Positions 1-9,289 are shown, counted from the first letter of the stretch. The stretch is DNA of 55,065 nt from Candidatus Hydrogenedentota bacterium (GCA_016182605.1 JACPGE010000058.1:1-55065); one strand, 5' to 3'. Numbers and translations: made by a program. The notes: generated by a model from the letters alone, not told the origin.

Positions 1-112
1 GGTGGTGCGCAGTTCCATGGGGGGGATCCTTTCGAAGGGGAGGGCGAAACGTAAAAAGCGAAATGTGCCTTTACCTATAAGCACGGACGTTGCACTCGGG
101 GAGAGGAAAAAA

Positions 113-298
113 GGCGCTTCGCGTACCACGGAGCACACGGAAGAAGAAGGGGAAGAAGGGGAAGAAGAGGAAGCTTCAACCACGGATGGACACCGATGAA
201 CACGGATGGGAAAAGGAAGGAAAAGAGAGAGAGGAAGGGGAAGAGGAGGAAGAGAGAAGAATTTTTAACCACAAAAGGGCACGAAAGTCACGAAAAGG
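113..298 (+). repeat. Composite A-B-C repeat cassette, copy 1
   Basis: Three modules in order. A (about 113-148) is built on ACCACGGAGCACACGGAAG. B (about 178-210) is built on CCACGGATGGACACCGATGA. C (about 266-298) is built on GGGCACGAAAGTCACGAAAA. Purine-rich filler joins the modules. The same order recurs twice on the opposite strand at 617-906 and 907-1116. Confidence 0.8.
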
Positions 299-401
299 AG
301 GAGGCAGAGGGCCGCGGAAACGGGAGGCCCATCTCTTCCTCAGTTTGAATCTCGCACCTCCTCCTCGCCTCCATACGCTTCCAGGCCATTCCGACCACTC
401 T

Positions 402-455
402 GTCCACCTCGTCCACTCCGTCCATCTCGTCCATTCCGTCCATTCCCTCCATCAC
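402..455. repeat. 9-bp tandem repeat array
   Basis: Six head-to-tail units of nine bases with consensus GTCCAYYYC run from 402 to 455, with 1-3 changes between units. The array lies between cassette copies 1 and 2. Nothing indicates translation. It resembles slippage-prone minisatellite DNA. Confidence 0.8.
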
Positions 456-616
456 CCAGCATCTCGACCCCCCAAAAACCCCTCTCACCAGCAAAGCCAA
501 TTCCCGACACCCCCAACCAGCGCACCAAGGCTCCAATTTCAACTTTCTAGAACTCACTCAGCATAGATTTTTATATTATTTTTCGTAATTTTGACAATTA
601 ATTACCCCTCGTTTCG

Positions 617-906
617 CAAGCTCCGCCCCCCGGCCCACCGTTCCGCAACAACCTCCCACTACTCCCTTTTCATGACTTTCGTGCCCTTTCGTGGTTGAAG
701 TTCTCTCCCCTCTCCCCATCCGTGTGCATCGGTGTCCATCCGTGGTTAATTCTTCCCCCACACCCTCGTTCCGCAAATTCCTGCCCGCTGCCAAAATCCG
801 CGCAATCTGCGGACACTTCCCTTCTTCCTCTCTTCCTCTCTTCCTCTCTTCCTCTCTTCCTCCGTGTGCTCCGAGTGGTCCGTGGTACACGAAGCGACAA
901 CCCCTT
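617..906 (-). repeat. Composite A-B-C repeat cassette, copy 2 (inverted)
   Basis: On the minus strand this carries module A (about 859-905), B (about 715-748) and C (about 667-697), the order of copy 1. Its C-side flank, about 629-666, is nearly identical to 919-957 beside copy 3, so copies 2 and 3 form a direct repeat with a period of about 290 bp. Module A here has a small internal duplication (CCGAGTGGTCCGTGG). Confidence 0.8.
825..862. repeat. 8-bp pyrimidine tandem repeat
   Basis: Nearly five copies of TTCCTCTC lie inside cassette copy 2 between modules B and A. Related but irregular purine/pyrimidine filler fills the same place in the other copies, so this is probably a slippage-expanded linker. 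Confidence 0.8.
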
Positions 907-1116
907 CCGCAAACTCAGTCCCCCGGCCCACCGTTCCGCAACAACCTCCCACTACTCCCTTTTCGTGACTTTCGTGCCCTTTCGTGGTTAAAGGATCTTC
1001 CTTTTCCCCTTCCTTCCCCCATCCGTGTTGATCGGTGTCCATCCGTGGTTGATGCCCCCTCCTCTTCTTCCCTTTCTTCTTCCGTGTGCTCCGTGGTACG
1101 CGAAGCGACAACCCCA
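907..1116 (-). repeat. Composite A-B-C repeat cassette, copy 3 (inverted)
   Basis: Module C is at about 959-990, B at about 1017-1050 and A at about 1077-1110, all inverted relative to copy 1. It follows copy 2 directly in the same orientation. The linkers are shorter than in copy 2. Confidence 0.8.
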
Positions 1117-1341
1117 TCAACCCGTTCGCACGGGTGCGCGCACAGCGGCACAGGCGTCCTGTCTGTGTTCGGGTGCCTGGCGAGGTTGCAGTGCAGCGCC
1201 GCATGCAAAACGTGCACACCGGTAATGTAACGGCGGGCCGGCAGTATTGTATGGAGCGGGTTTGGGGAGGCGCTGTGTGGCGCCGTGCTCCCGGATCGCG
1301 CGCGCCGCTTCAACCTCTTGCCTTCCAGAAAGCATCCCGAA

Positions 1342-3678
1342 ATGAAGTGCTGTTTTTTTCTTTCCGCGGTCCTTTTGCCGTTGTTGTTTGCCGCCTATTC
1401 GAGCGAGGCGGGGGAATCCAGCGTAACCGTGGGGGCGTTTGCCCAGCAGGTGCATGTGCCGTTTGCGGCGGCAGCGGGGGCGGCGCCGGATGGGGTGCTG
1501 GCTATAGCGTATACGCCGGAGGGGGGCGCGTATGCGGGGACGGCGCAGGGCCTGGCGCGCTTCTCGGAGGGGAAGTGGCAGCGCATGGGCATTGCGGGTG
1601 CGGGCCCGGTGGCGGTGATGGCGGGTTGCGAACAGGGCGTGTACTTTTCGGCGCAGGGCCGGCTGATGCGGGTTCATGAGGGGGTGGTGGAGAATCTGGG
1701 GGATGTGTCGAAACTTGAGATTACGGCGATGGCCACGGAGGGGGACGGCGCGCGCCTGTGGATCGGCACGGCGGCAGGGCTCTACCACTATGCGAAGGGC
1801 AGGCTGGCTCCGGAGAAGGCGCTGAATGCGTTGATCCAGGGCGCGGGCCCGGTGCGTGGCGTGGCGGTGCGTGGCGAGGAGGTTGCGGCCGCCATGAGCA
1901 CGGGGCTCTATGTGGGCCGGGGCGGAAACTGGGATCTGGTTCTTCCCGGGGGCGAGGGGGAGCGTTGGGCTCCGCAGGATGTGCGCGGGGTGGCGTATGA
2001 CGCGGCGGGGCGGCTCTGGTTTGCGTGTCCGCAGGGGGTGGGTTGCCGGGAGACTTCGGGGTGGACACTGTACACCGGGGCGACGGGACTGCCGTACAAC
2101 GATTTTACGTGTGTGCGCGCAGGGGCGGATGGCTCGGTGTGGCTGGGCACGCCGAAGGGCGCGATTCGGTTTGTGGCGGGCACTTGGGAGTTCCGGGAGA
2201 GCCAGCGCTGGCTGGTGCACAATGAGGTGCGGGATATTGCGGTGACGCCGGAGGGGCACGCGTGGTTTGCGACGGCCGGGGGCATCTCGTGCATAGAATC
2301 GCGGCCGATGACGCTGGCGGAGAAGGCGGCATTCTATGAGGAGGAGATCGACCGGTACCACAAGCGCACGCCGTATGGGTATGTGGTCAATGCGAGTTTG
2401 GAACGGCCGGGGGACAAGGGCACGGCGAGCGCGCCGGCAACAGACAATGACGGGCAGTACACGGGGCTCTACGCGGGGGCGGAGTGCCTGGCGTATGGCG
2501 CGACGCGCGATCCGCGTTTCAAGGAGCGCGCCACGGCGGCCTTTGAGGCGCTGGCATATTTGAGCGAGGTGACGCAGGGCGGCGCGCATGGCGCACCGAA
2601 AGGCTTCATCGCGCGCAGCATCGCGCCGGCGGACGGTCCGGACCCGAACGCGCAGGACACGCCGGAACGCGACCGGGAGAAGCAGCAGGGCGACAAACTT
2701 TGGAAGGCGATCGCGCCGCGTTGGCCGGTGAGCGCGGACGGCAAGTGGTACTGGAAGTCCGACGCGAGTTCGGATGAGCTGGACGGGCATTACTTCGCGT
2801 ATGGCCTGTATTACGATCTCGTGGCGGAGACGGAGGAGGAGAAGGAGCGCTGCCGCGAGGTGGTGCGCCGTGTGACGAAGCATCTGCTGCGGCACGATTA
2901 CCGGCTGGTGGATCATGATGGCGCGCCGACACGGTGGGCGCGCTTCAGTCCGGAGGATCTCAATGAGGATCCGGATTGGTGGGCCGAGCGCGGTCTGAAC
3001 TCGCTGAGCATGCTGACGTATCTTTCCGTTGCGCATCACGTGACGGGCGAGGCGAAATACCGCAAGGCCTACATGAAGCTCGTGGAGACGCACCACTACG
3101 CGCTGAATGGGATGGTGATGCCGAAGCATCAGGCGGGTCCGGGATCGTTCGTGCAGTTTGATGACAAGATGGCGTTTATGAACTTTTACCACTTGCTGCG
3201 CTACGAGACCGATCCGGAGCTGCTGCGCATGTACCAGACGGCCATCTACCACTATTGGGGCATTGAGAAGTACGAGTTGAACCCCTTCTTCAATTTTGTT
3301 TATGCGGCGTGCTGCCTGGGCAAGGTGCGCACGGATCAGTGGGGCGATCTGGACCTTAGACCGGCATGGCCCTGGCTGGAGCAGGGGGTGGACACGCTCA
3401 AGCGCTTTCCCCTGGATCTGGTGGCCTGGCCCGTTCTCAACAGCCACCGGATCGACCTGGCGCCGCTGCCGGATCACGTGCGCGAGCCGGGGCTGAGCGA
3501 GGGCACCGGCTTCCGGAACAACGGTCTCGTCATTCCGATCGATGAACGCCAGGGCCTCTCCTGGAGTGAAGATGTGTGGCGGCTGGACGGCGCCGGCGAT
3601 GGCACGCGCCTGCGCGATGGCGCGCCCTATCTGCTCGCCTACTATATGGGCCGATATCACGGCTTTATCAAGGAGTAG
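1342..3678 (+). CDS. Secreted beta-propeller and alpha-toroid protein
   Basis: A 778-aa protein. The start at 1342 puts a signal peptide first (KCCFFLSAVLLPLLFAAYSS); 19 upstream in-frame residues look non-coding. Residues about 20-320 hold repeated units of the type W-x-G-T-x-x-G-(L/A), as in WIGTAAGLYHY and VWLGTPKGAIRF. This is the pattern of two-component-regulator propeller repeats (ligand or carbohydrate sensing propellers). Residues about 330-778 are rich in Trp, Tyr and His with helical spacing, like alpha/alpha-toroid glycosidase or lyase domains, but I cannot assign a family. There is no membrane anchor or kinase domain, so it is not a hybrid sensor. Probably an exported carbohydrate-related protein. 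A large antisense frame across it is a shadow. Confidence 0.8.
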   Translation: MKCCFFLSAVLLPLLFAAYSSEAGESSVTVGAFAQQVHVPFAAAAGAAPDGVLAIAYTPEGGAYAGTAQGLARFSEGKWQRMGIAGAGPVAVMAGCEQGVYFSAQGRLMRVHEGVVENLGDVSKLEITAMATEGDGARLWIGTAAGLYHYAKGRLAPEKALNALIQGAGPVRGVAVRGEEVAAAMSTGLYVGRGGNWDLVLPGGEGERWAPQDVRGVAYDAAGRLWFACPQGVGCRETSGWTLYTGATGLPYNDFTCVRAGADGSVWLGTPKGAIRFVAGTWEFRESQRWLVHNEVRDIAVTPEGHAWFATAGGISCIESRPMTLAEKAAFYEEEIDRYHKRTPYGYVVNASLERPGDKGTASAPATDNDGQYTGLYAGAECLAYGATRDPRFKERATAAFEALAYLSEVTQGGAHGAPKGFIARSIAPADGPDPNAQDTPERDREKQQGDKLWKAIAPRWPVSADGKWYWKSDASSDELDGHYFAYGLYYDLVAETEEEKERCREVVRRVTKHLLRHDYRLVDHDGAPTRWARFSPEDLNEDPDWWAERGLNSLSMLTYLSVAHHVTGEAKYRKAYMKLVETHHYALNGMVMPKHQAGPGSFVQFDDKMAFMNFYHLLRYETDPELLRMYQTAIYHYWGIEKYELNPFFNFVYAACCLGKVRTDQWGDLDLRPAWPWLEQGVDTLKRFPLDLVAWPVLNSHRIDLAPLPDHVREPGLSEGTGFRNNGLVIPIDERQGLSWSEDVWRLDGAGDGTRLRDGAPYLLAYYMGRYHGFIKE

Positions 3679-3687
3679 CGCGGTCCG

Positions 3688-4749
3688 CTACGGCAAGACC
3701 TTGCCGGCCGCGGCATCGTAGCGCCAGCGACGCCCGGGATAGGGATGATCCGGGAGGCGCGTCATGAACTTGGTGCTGACGATGGTGTCCAAGCCGGACG
3801 GCGGAGCGCCGTATTGTTCCTTGTACTTGCCCACGGCTTCCTGGATGGTGGTCAGGCGCTGGCTTACCAGGTTGTCGAGGATGGTGGTGTTTTGCACCTT
3901 TCCATTCACGTCGAAGAAGAACTTGCCTCCGAAGGGGTCCCCGGGGAAGTTGGACGAGGCTTCCCAGGTCTTCATGCGCGCGACGTCGACGGCGCCTGAG
4001 CGGAACAGATCCTCCATGGTGATGGCGCGGGGCTGGCCCTGGGCCTGGAGGCGGTCGTTGGATTCATTGAGGTAGGCGCACATTTCCTTCAGATCGATTT
4101 CGAGCAGTTTGCGCGCGGCCACCTGCTGCAGGAGGTGGTCTTCGCTCTGAAGGCGCTGCTGCCACATTTCGCGTTCCACGGCCGCGAGATCGTACTGGCC
4201 GTGGAGGGTTTCGGCGAGCTTGGTCACGAACTCCGGACCCGTGCCCGTGGCGGCGCTCATGGTCACGTAGTGCGCCGCGCGGATTTTTGAGTTGGGTTCC
4301 GTGCCCCGGTTGAGCAGATAGATGAGCGAGGCCTCGTAGGGCAGCACCCAGACCTTGGGATTGGCCACGATGCCCCGGTGAAGCAATTGGAGGCCGGCGT
4401 CGTCGTCGGCCTTGAGGGCGGCGAGAAACATGCCGCCATAGCGGTAGGCGTCGACAAAGCAGGGGTCCAGATCCACCACGGTTTCGATCATGGCCTGGAG
4501 CCATTTGAAACTCCGGTCGCCCTGGATCTGATAACCGATGTATTGGATGCATTGCAGCCAGAGGAGGTCCGCCACGATGGTGTCGAGGCCGGCCGTGAAG
4601 TGTTTCAACAGTTTCTGGTTCGGCAGATACATCAGTTCGGCCGCGTCCATGCGTGGGCGGGTGCTGTCCACGCCGCGCTGTGCGCCGATGACGCCGGCGA
4701 AGAGGATGAGGGCCATGAGCAATGCGGAGATTCGGGTGCGCGTGTTCAC
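3688..4749 (-). CDS. Membrane-anchored TPR-like protein of ABC operon
   Basis: A 353-aa protein starting at a GTG that overlaps the stop of the upstream permease gene (GTGA), with GAGGAG about 8 bases before it. An N-terminal hydrophobic segment (ISALLMALILFAGVIGA) is a membrane anchor or signal. The body is helical and resembles tetratricopeptide repeats: paired helices around YRYGGMFLAAL and WVLPYEASLIYLL. I do not recognise a named family. Third gene of an operon with an ABC ATPase and permease, so it probably assists that exporter outside the cytoplasmic membrane. It ends 9 bp from the convergent gene, leaving no room for a separate terminator. Confidence 0.8.
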   Translation of the reverse strand: MNTRTRISALLMALILFAGVIGAQRGVDSTRPRMDAAELMYLPNQKLLKHFTAGLDTIVADLLWLQCIQYIGYQIQGDRSFKWLQAMIETVVDLDPCFVDAYRYGGMFLAALKADDDAGLQLLHRGIVANPKVWVLPYEASLIYLLNRGTEPNSKIRAAHYVTMSAATGTGPEFVTKLAETLHGQYDLAAVEREMWQQRLQSEDHLLQQVAARKLLEIDLKEMCAYLNESNDRLQAQGQPRAITMEDLFRSGAVDVARMKTWEASSNFPGDPFGGKFFFDVNGKVQNTTILDNLVSQRLTTIQEAVGKYKEQYGAPPSGLDTIVSTKFMTRLPDHPYPGRRWRYDAAAGKVLP

Positions 4750-5507
4750 ACGTCTTTCTCCTCAAAGGCCAGCGCGGCGAGGATGAGCAGGACCACGGTG
4801 TAGCCCAGGCCGTAGAAAAGGACGAAGGCGATGAATGCCGGATTGACCGGCACGTCGTTGGCTGCCTCCATGCGGATGTCGAAATTGCCGAGGTTGGGAA
4901 TGACGTAATAAGCGAATTCCAGCATGCGCTTGGAGAGGGTGCCGTCGAACTGGGGGGGCAGATCCTTGAAGACGCCGGTGGCGTGGCCGAAGACGTAGGT
5001 GGAGAATACGATGACCGCGCCGAGGATGGGGGAGGTGAGCGAGGACATGAGGAGCGCGACGGCGGTAATCAGCATGAGTTTCCAGTAGATGAGCAGCACG
5101 GCGAGGAAGTAGACCGGCTCCAGTGTGCCGCCGAGCAACAGCACATAGACGCTGGAGACGGCGGCCATTACCCCGGTAACGACGGCCAGCAGCGCCATCA
5201 GTCCGAGATACTTGCCCAGTATGAACTCGTATCGGTGCATGGGTTGGCTGATGATGGTGTAGAGCGTGCGCTTGTCTATTTCCTTGTAGATCAGGCTCGT
5301 GCCCACGAAGATGGCGATGAGCACGCCAAAGATCGACGTGGCTGCGAGCGAGATGTCCTTGACGATTTTGATGTCCTGGCCGATGCTGATCCAGCCCAGG
5401 GCTTTGGAGCCCAGGATGGTCACGGCGGCGAAGAAGAGCAGCACGTAGAGCACTTTGTCGCGCACGGATTCGCGGAAGGTGTTTTCCGCCACAGCGAGTA
5501 TTCTCAT
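4746..5507 (-). CDS. ABC-2 type transporter permease
   Basis: A 253-aa integral membrane protein with about six hydrophobic helices, for example VLYVLLFFAAVTILG and FVLFYGLGYTVVLLILAAL. A cytoplasmic loop contains YKEIDKRTLYTIISQP, a signature of ABC-2 permeases of the NatB/GldF kind. Start codon at 5507 behind AAGGAG with 7-base spacing. It overlaps the ATPase gene upstream by 4 bp and the TPR-like gene downstream by 4 bp, so the three are translationally coupled. The substrate cannot be read from sequence. Confidence 0.9.
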   Translation of the reverse strand: MRILAVAENTFRESVRDKVLYVLLFFAAVTILGSKALGWISIGQDIKIVKDISLAATSIFGVLIAIFVGTSLIYKEIDKRTLYTIISQPMHRYEFILGKYLGLMALLAVVTGVMAAVSSVYVLLLGGTLEPVYFLAVLLIYWKLMLITAVALLMSSLTSPILGAVIVFSTYVFGHATGVFKDLPPQFDGTLSKRMLEFAYYVIPNLGNFDIRMEAANDVPVNPAFIAFVLFYGLGYTVVLLILAALAFEEKDV

Positions 5508-6454
5508 TGGATGGCTCCTTCCATGCGCACGGTTCCATCCTGTGTCTGCTCCCGCATGAAGTAGTCTTCCAGAGTTTCCTTCAGGGGATTGAATTCCACC
5601 AGCTTGCCGCCCGCTGCGAGGATCTGACGCACCATCTCGTTGGCGATCTCCGGTGTGGCCGCACGAAACACGTGCAGTTCTTCCATGGCGCGGTACAGTT
5701 CTGCCTGTTCCTTCAGGCGCGTCACATCGGCCACTGCCAGGCCGGTGCAGATCACTTCCACGGGATTCACGGCGGAGCCCAGCAGTGCATCGATGCGCCC
5801 GGCGCGGACCAATTTGCCTTTGACCAGAATACCGACGCGGTCGCAGATCTGCTCCACGTCACCGAGCACGTGGGAGGAGAAGAACAGGGTTTTCTTTTCA
5901 TCGCGGAGTCGCAGGATCAGCTCGCGGATCATGCGCCGCCCGATCGGGTCGAGACCGCTCATGGGCTCATCGAGAATGAGCAGGGGCGGATCGCCCACGA
6001 GCGCAACGGCAAATCCAATGCGCTGGCGCATGCCCTTTGAGAAGCCCTTGATGCGCTGCGTGGCTATCTCGCGCAGGTCCAGCAGTTCCGACAGCTTGTC
6101 CCACTGCCGGTCCCGCTCGGCGCGCGTGAGCCCCTGTAACTTGCCATAGAAGGCGATGGTTTCCTTCGGATTGAGGTATTCGTAGAAGTAGGGCTGTTCG
6201 GGCAGGTACCCGATGAGCCTGCGGGCCTGGCGCGTGCGTGTGCTCTCGCCAAAGACCAGGGCATCCCCTTCGGTGGGCTTCAGCAGGCTGCACAGCATTT
6301 TGATGGTGGTCGTCTTCCCGGCGCCATTGCGGCCGAGGAAGCCGAAGACCTCGTTCGCGGCCACGGTCAACGAGAGGCTGTCCAGGGACTTGTGGTGGCC
6401 CTTGCCGAGTCCCTTGTAGACTTTACTGAGGTTTCTGGTGACAATTGCATCCAT
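5504..6454 (-). CDS. ABC transporter ATP-binding protein
   Basis: A 316-aa nucleotide-binding subunit. Walker A is GRNGAGKTT at about residues 39-47, the signature loop is SKGMRQR, and Walker B is LLILDEP followed by SGLDP. A switch histidine lies in FFSSHVL. The C-terminal 90 residues are a regulatory extension common in ABC-2 ATPases. GGGAG lies 9 bases upstream of the ATG. First gene of the operon, behind the promoter at 6597-6624. Confidence 0.95.
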   Translation of the reverse strand: MDAIVTRNLSKVYKGLGKGHHKSLDSLSLTVAANEVFGFLGRNGAGKTTTIKMLCSLLKPTEGDALVFGESTRTRQARRLIGYLPEQPYFYEYLNPKETIAFYGKLQGLTRAERDRQWDKLSELLDLREIATQRIKGFSKGMRQRIGFAVALVGDPPLLILDEPMSGLDPIGRRMIRELILRLRDEKKTLFFSSHVLGDVEQICDRVGILVKGKLVRAGRIDALLGSAVNPVEVICTGLAVADVTRLKEQAELYRAMEELHVFRAATPEIANEMVRQILAAGGKLVEFNPLKETLEDYFMREQTQDGTVRMEGAIQ

Positions 6455-6596
6455 TTAACGCCACTCCCATTCAACAAATACGGTGGTTCCCAGCAGCAGC
6501 GTGTGGACTGGCCGCTGCGAAGACGGTGCCTCCGCAACGGGACGTTAACGCGCCGGCGGGAGCGGCTGCGGGATATCGCTGCGGAAACCCCTAATA

Positions 6597-6624
6597 CCTA
6601 TACTGAAACTGGCATACTTGTCAA
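6597..6624 (-). promoter_or_regulatory. Sigma70-like promoter for ABC operon
   Basis: Minus strand: a perfect -35 TTGACA (6619-6624), a 16-bp spacer and a -10 TATAGG (6597-6602). Transcription would start near 6590, giving a leader of about 135 nt before the ATPase start at 6454. The rest of the 264-bp gap 6455-6718 shows nothing else I can name. Confidence 0.6.
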
Positions 6625-6718
6625 CAAATACCCCTGTGCGGGGTTTTGCATTCGATCCTGCTTCGGTTCCGAGGGGCGATACGGCTTGCGCCACTTGCAC
6701 CCGTGGGCCAATCTCTAT

Positions 6719-9184
6719 TCAGGGCCGGGACGTGGCCTCCAAGAGCCTGGCGTGGGGCAATTCCACCATGCTCAACGTGGGTTGCTCTGTGCTCCAATCG
6801 ATCAGGTGCAATGTGGCGCCCCGATCGGGAAGATAGGCTATGAATACACCGCGGTTGGGATTGAGCGTGCACAGGCCGTGCGGCTCCGAGTTGTTGGGTC
6901 CGGGCCAGAGATCGGCGGCCAGTTGGGGGGCTGCGTCCGCGGGTTCCTCTGGCAGGATCCAGAGTTCTTCACCGTGCACGCCGTCGTTTCCGGAGAAGAA
7001 GAGTTGTTTGCCGCCCATCATCATATTGTACGGCCCGCCGCTCTGGGCGCCCGGCCAAAGATCCGCGGCAATATGGGTACCTTCCGCTGTGCCGTCGGTC
7101 GACCAGAGCTCCAGGCCGTGCGCTGCATCCGTGGCCCGGAAATACAGGCGGCTGCCACCATCGACGAACCCGAAGGGATCGCCATCGCCCGGCCCGGGAT
7201 TCAGGTCGGCGAGGAACTGGGTGCCGGCGGCTGTGCCGTCGGTGACCCACAGTTCCCTTCCCGTGGCCTCGGTAAAGGCACGAAAGTACAAGCGGTCCTT
7301 CCAAATCGCGAACTCAGAGGGATCGGAGGAAGCGGGGCCTGGGGCAATGTCCGTGATACGTTCGACGTGCTTGTCATCGGGATGGTAGGCCCAAAGCTCT
7401 GCTCCGTGTCCGGCGTCCCCGTTTGTAAAGAGCAGGGCTCCGCCCAGTTCTTTCATCCAGCCCGCATCTTCGTAGACGTCCATGATGGGCCGAATTTCAT
7501 TCGTGGCGAAATCATGCCGGCACAACATCTGGCCGAGGTTGGGGTCTGCAAAGGCTATCACGTACAGGCCAGAGGAACTCCGCAGGATCTTGGGGGACAT
7601 CGGCATCGACTCGCCCGTTCCCGGCGCCAGATCCGCAATCATTGCGGTTTGTTTTTCGTTGGAGTTGCTGCACCAGAGTTCCCGCCCCGTTTGAAGCGTC
7701 ATGGCATAGAAATACACCACATTCTCCAGTATGGCGGCGGGAAAGGGCTCACTGCTCAGCGGCCCCGGAAGGATATCCTTGATCAGGCGGAAGCTGAACT
7801 TGCTCTTCTCGAATGCCGTGCAATACCACAATTCTTCGCCCGTCTCCGGCGTGGACGCGGCGAAGAAAGCGTCGCCGGTGGGTTGGCGCACGAAGATGCG
7901 GCGCGGGTGGCTCGATTCCGGGCCTGGGAGCACATCGGCCGCCAGGCTTGCCGCGCCGCTGTCGTTGACCGTCCAGAGCTCTTCGCCATGTATTCCGTCG
8001 TCATAGACGAAAAGGGCTTCGTCCGGTTTGATCTGCACGAGTTCCTTTGGGGCTGGCCGTGCGTTTGCGGCCGCGGGGGCCGTGGATTGCGGTTCGGGTG
8101 CGGGTGGCTGTGCCGGGGGCTGCCCCCAATACAGGGCTGCCGCAATGATCAGCCCCAGCGAGGCCAGCAACAGGGTGGAAGCGAGGATCTGACGTATCCG
8201 GTTTCCGAGGATTAGGGTGACTCCTCCACGATCCGGTGTTTTGATCAGCGCGGTCCTGGCGGCTTCTGGTTTCCTGGGAAGGCCGCGCAAGGGCGGGACG
8301 CCGCCGGGTGCGACGATGAATTCGGGCGTCTTAAGGAACAGTTCCAGCGCGGCGGAAGCGCTGACGGGGCGGTTTGCAGGATCGCGCGCGATGAGCGCGG
8401 CCATGAGCGCCGCGAAATCCGGTGAGAGATCGGGCCGGCTTTCGGACAGTGGAACGATCTTTCCTTGGAGAATCTCATGCATGATGCCCGGCAGGGTATT
8501 GCCCTTAAAAACTGGCCGGTCGGTGAGGGCCTCGTGGAGCAGCACGCCCAGGGCATAGATATCCCACTGCGGGGTGGGGGGCAGCCCCTCCCAGGCTTCG
8601 GGCGGGCTGTATTGGGGCGTGCCCCACAGGGGCCCCGAGGCCGTGGGTGTGGCGGGCGACATGGGCGCGCTGAGTTGGAGGGCGCGGGAGATGCCAAAAT
8701 CGGAGAGGAAGATCTGGCCGGTTTGCGTCACGAGCAGATTGCCCGGTTTCAGGTCACAGTGGATGACCCCTTGATCGTGGCACGCGGCGAGGGCGGTTAA
8801 GACTTGCCGCAGTATTTCCACGGCGTGTGCAACGGGCAATGGGCCGTTTCCCAGCAAGGCCGAGAGGGGGCTGCCATCGATATACTGCATTTCGATGGCC
8901 AGTTCGGCGCCCACCTGCTCCACGCGGTAGACGCGCACCACATTGGGATGCTCGATGCGTGCCGCGGCGCGCGCTTCACGCAGGAAGCGCCCGGCGCCTC
9001 CGGGGTGCGCCAGGAGGTGGGGATGGACCATCTTCAGGGCGACACGGCGCTCCAGGCGTTTGTCCCACGCCTCGTAGACCACGCCCATACCGCCCGAACC
9101 CAGGGTTCCGCGAATCTCATAGTTGCCCCCCGCCCACGTATCGTCAGCGCGTATTGGCAACGTCAAGCACTCCCTGGCGCCCAT
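6719..9184 (-). CDS. Transmembrane Ser/Thr kinase with ELW repeats
   Basis: An 821-aa protein. A PknB-type kinase domain spans residues about 22-290: glycine loop LGSGGMGVV, the lysine in ALKMV, catalytic loop VIHCDLKPGNLL and metal-binding DFG. The catalytic loop reads HCD rather than HRD, so this is a non-RD kinase. A single transmembrane helix lies at about 327-351, followed by a Pro/Ala linker. The extracytoplasmic region (about 375-800) carries seven to eight repeats with the core GxELW, three of them followed by TDGTxxGT or similar, and most ending in a D-x-x-PG turn. These resemble the ELWxTDGTxxGT repeats known from surface proteins and probably form a propeller. Inference: it senses something outside and phosphorylates inside. 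The start has a weak Shine-Dalgarno. It is transcribed away from dihydroorotase. Confidence 0.93.
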   Translation of the reverse strand: MGARECLTLPIRADDTWAGGNYEIRGTLGSGGMGVVYEAWDKRLERRVALKMVHPHLLAHPGGAGRFLREARAAARIEHPNVVRVYRVEQVGAELAIEMQYIDGSPLSALLGNGPLPVAHAVEILRQVLTALAACHDQGVIHCDLKPGNLLVTQTGQIFLSDFGISRALQLSAPMSPATPTASGPLWGTPQYSPPEAWEGLPPTPQWDIYALGVLLHEALTDRPVFKGNTLPGIMHEILQGKIVPLSESRPDLSPDFAALMAALIARDPANRPVSASAALELFLKTPEFIVAPGGVPPLRGLPRKPEAARTALIKTPDRGGVTLILGNRIRQILASTLLLASLGLIIAAALYWGQPPAQPPAPEPQSTAPAAANARPAPKELVQIKPDEALFVYDDGIHGEELWTVNDSGAASLAADVLPGPESSHPRRIFVRQPTGDAFFAASTPETGEELWYCTAFEKSKFSFRLIKDILPGPLSSEPFPAAILENVVYFYAMTLQTGRELWCSNSNEKQTAMIADLAPGTGESMPMSPKILRSSSGLYVIAFADPNLGQMLCRHDFATNEIRPIMDVYEDAGWMKELGGALLFTNGDAGHGAELWAYHPDDKHVERITDIAPGPASSDPSEFAIWKDRLYFRAFTEATGRELWVTDGTAAGTQFLADLNPGPGDGDPFGFVDGGSRLYFRATDAAHGLELWSTDGTAEGTHIAADLWPGAQSGGPYNMMMGGKQLFFSGNDGVHGEELWILPEEPADAAPQLAADLWPGPNNSEPHGLCTLNPNRGVFIAYLPDRGATLHLIDWSTEQPTLSMVELPHARLLEATSRP

Positions 9185-9276
9185 GTCTTTACGGGTTAAG
9201 GCGCCCTGACTCTATACCATCCTGCGCAGCGCACCGGACCTTTTCCCCGTACGATACCAGCGATCATCCATGAACC

Positions 9277-9289
9277 CTTGATTATCAAG
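9277..9289. promoter_or_regulatory. Perfect 13-bp palindrome upstream of pyrC
   Basis: CTTGAT-T-ATCAAG is a perfect inverted repeat with a one-base centre, lying between the divergent kinase and dihydroorotase genes. It could be an operator. It is short enough to be chance, and no second copy was noticed here. Confidence 0.3.

Larger units (their letters stand above)
1..1341. other. Non-coding repeat-rich region
   Basis: No convincing gene lies here. Short open frames on both strands are built from purine-rich or pyrimidine-rich repeats and give low-complexity peptides. The stretch holds three copies of a composite cassette, a 9-bp tandem array and an 8-bp tandem array, each listed separately. 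Positions 1117-1341 show no clear structure and lead into the first gene. I see no strong promoter for that gene. Confidence 0.75.

Noticed and set aside
402-455. Possible CRISPR-like array
   Set aside because: Units are only nine bases, contiguous and without spacers. No cas genes are in the window.
1117-3660. 847-aa open frame on the minus strand
   Set aside because: Arg, His and Pro-rich with no recognisable domain; antisense to a gene with a signal peptide and propeller motifs. A shadow of GC-rich codon use.
3691-3706. CGGCAAG/CTTGCCG hairpin as a terminator
   Set aside because: The loop would be only two bases, it lies inside the last codons of the minus-strand gene, and no T tract follows.
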